Source: Sulfurimonas sp. | Lineage (GTDB): Bacteria; Campylobacterota; Campylobacteria; Campylobacterales; Sulfurimonadaceae | Direction: 5' to 3' | DNA length: 12,683 nt | Assembly: GCF_023229105.1 (NCBI RefSeq) | Contig: NZ_JALNZY010000057.1 | Coordinates: 1 to 12,683, forward strand | In this document: positions 11,897 to 12,683 of the stretch, in pieces | How positions within the stretch are numbered: the first letter of the stretch is position 1 | Layout of the letters: every line of letters starts with the position of its first letter | Program-made: the position numbers and the translations under genes | Notes under the pieces: generated by a model | Told to the model about the DNA's origin: nothing | Databases searched by the model: none | What the model saw: the letters and a program-made list of their open reading frames with translations, nothing else

Positions 11897-12683
11897 ATGA
11901 CAAAAGAAGCGAATACTCCAAAAGAGTATATTTTTACTTCAGAGTCTGTAACAGAAGGACACCCTGATAAGATGGCAGATCAAATCAGTGATGCAATTTT
12001 GGATTATATTATTGAACGCGATACTTTTGCGCATGTTGCGTGTGAGACTCTGGTATCAAATGGATTTTGTATAATAGCAGGCGAAATGAAGACAACGACA
12101 TATGCACCAATGCAAGAAATTGTTCGTAAGGTTGTTCAAGAGATTGGCTATACGGATGCAACTTATGGTTTTGATTACCGTTCTGCTGCAGTTTTAAATG
12201 CTGTTGGAGAGCAATCTCCTGACATAGATCAGGGGGTAACTCAAGCTAATGGAGAGATAGGCGCAGGAGACCAGGGGCTTATGTTTGGTTATGCTTGCCG
12301 TGAAACAGATGTTCTTATGCCGCTACCTATATATTTGGCTCACCGTTTAACGCAAAGATTAGCAGAGGTTAGAAAAGAGGGAATTATCCCTTACCTTCGT
12401 CCAGATGGCAAAGCGCAAATTAGCGTAAAGTATATAGGAGATAAACCGGTTAGTGTTGAAACAGTAGTAGTTTCTACTCAACATGCTCCAGAAATTTCTC
12501 AAGAGAAGATTCATGAGGATGTGATAAAAGAGGTTATTAGATATGTTATTCCTGCCGAGCTTATGAGTGATAAAACTATCTTTCATATTAATCCAACAGG
12601 AAAATTTGTTATAGGCGGCCCTCAAGGTGATGCAGGATTGACGGGGCGAAAAATTATAGTCGATACATATGGCGGAAGTTGCC
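11897..12683 (+). CDS. metK: S-adenosylmethionine synthetase (3' end outside window)
   Basis: Cytoplasmic methionine adenosyltransferase making S-adenosylmethionine from methionine and ATP, the universal methyl donor. About 262 codons of a family length near 385 are present. Diagnostic sequence is clear: FTSESVTEGHPDKMADQISD with His22 and Asp24 for ATP and Mg2+, GAGDQGLMFGYA (122-133), LRPDGKAQISVKY, and the P-loop-like GGPQGDAGLTGRK beginning at Gly240. AAGGA ends 6 bases before the ATG. The gene has its own promoter and is divergent from the peroxiredoxin gene. Confidence 0.97.
   Translation, partial: MTKEANTPKEYIFTSESVTEGHPDKMADQISDAILDYIIERDTFAHVACETLVSNGFCIIAGEMKTTTYAPMQEIVRKVVQEIGYTDATYGFDYRSAAVLNAVGEQSPDIDQGVTQANGEIGAGDQGLMFGYACRETDVLMPLPIYLAHRLTQRLAEVRKEGIIPYLRPDGKAQISVKYIGDKPVSVETVVVSTQHAPEISQEKIHEDVIKEVIRYVIPAELMSDKTIFHINPTGKFVIGGPQGDAGLTGRKIIVDTYGGSC

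Overview
This AT-rich window looks like the chromosome of a Campylobacterota (Epsilonproteobacteria) species, most likely a Sulfurimonas-like sulfur oxidiser or denitrifier. The reasons are the low GC and K/E/I-rich proteins, the compact gene packing, promoters reduced to an extended -10 box, an NhaA with a long cytoplasmic insertion, a NosL-related protein and a hybrid two-receiver diguanylate cyclase. This is judged by eye; no database was searched. No phage, IS element, CRISPR array, tRNA or rRNA was found.

Layout. 1-1335 (-): a nearly complete Na+/H+ antiporter gene, nhaA, whose 3' end lies outside the window. 1400-8062 (+): five co-directional genes. They encode a leucine-rich-variant repeat protein, a MoxR-type AAA+ ATPase overlapping it by 4 bases, a DPSL/thioferritin-type ferritin, a DUF2201-type protein with a VWA-like domain, and a P2-type cation ATPase. 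8052-9299 (-): a REC-REC-GGDEF response regulator that overlaps the ATPase tail-to-tail by 11 bases. 9358-10620 (+): a Pif1-like SF1B helicase, divergent from the cyclase gene and sharing a palindromic double -10 element with it. 10625-10927 (-): a small exported protein resembling the C-terminal half of NosL. 11086-11682 (-): a 2-Cys peroxiredoxin with its own terminator. 11897 to the end (+): metK, cut by the window edge.

How the genes may work together. MoxR ATPases and VWA proteins form chaperone-like pairs that remodel or metallate client proteins (as in CbbQ/CbbO and RavA/ViaA). Here the pair is preceded by a repeat protein that could recognise the client. It encloses a peroxide-consuming ferritin and is followed by a P2 ATPase that lacks one canonical ion-ligand aspartate. 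This five-gene cluster is the best candidate for an undescribed system in the window, perhaps a metal- or redox-linked maturation module. The functional link is inference from gene order only.

Expression signals. Two genes (the repeat protein and the helicase) have a TATAAT box 5-6 bases before the ATG and no Shine-Dalgarno sequence, which predicts leaderless mRNAs. The convergent pairs leave no room between genes: -11 and +4 bases.
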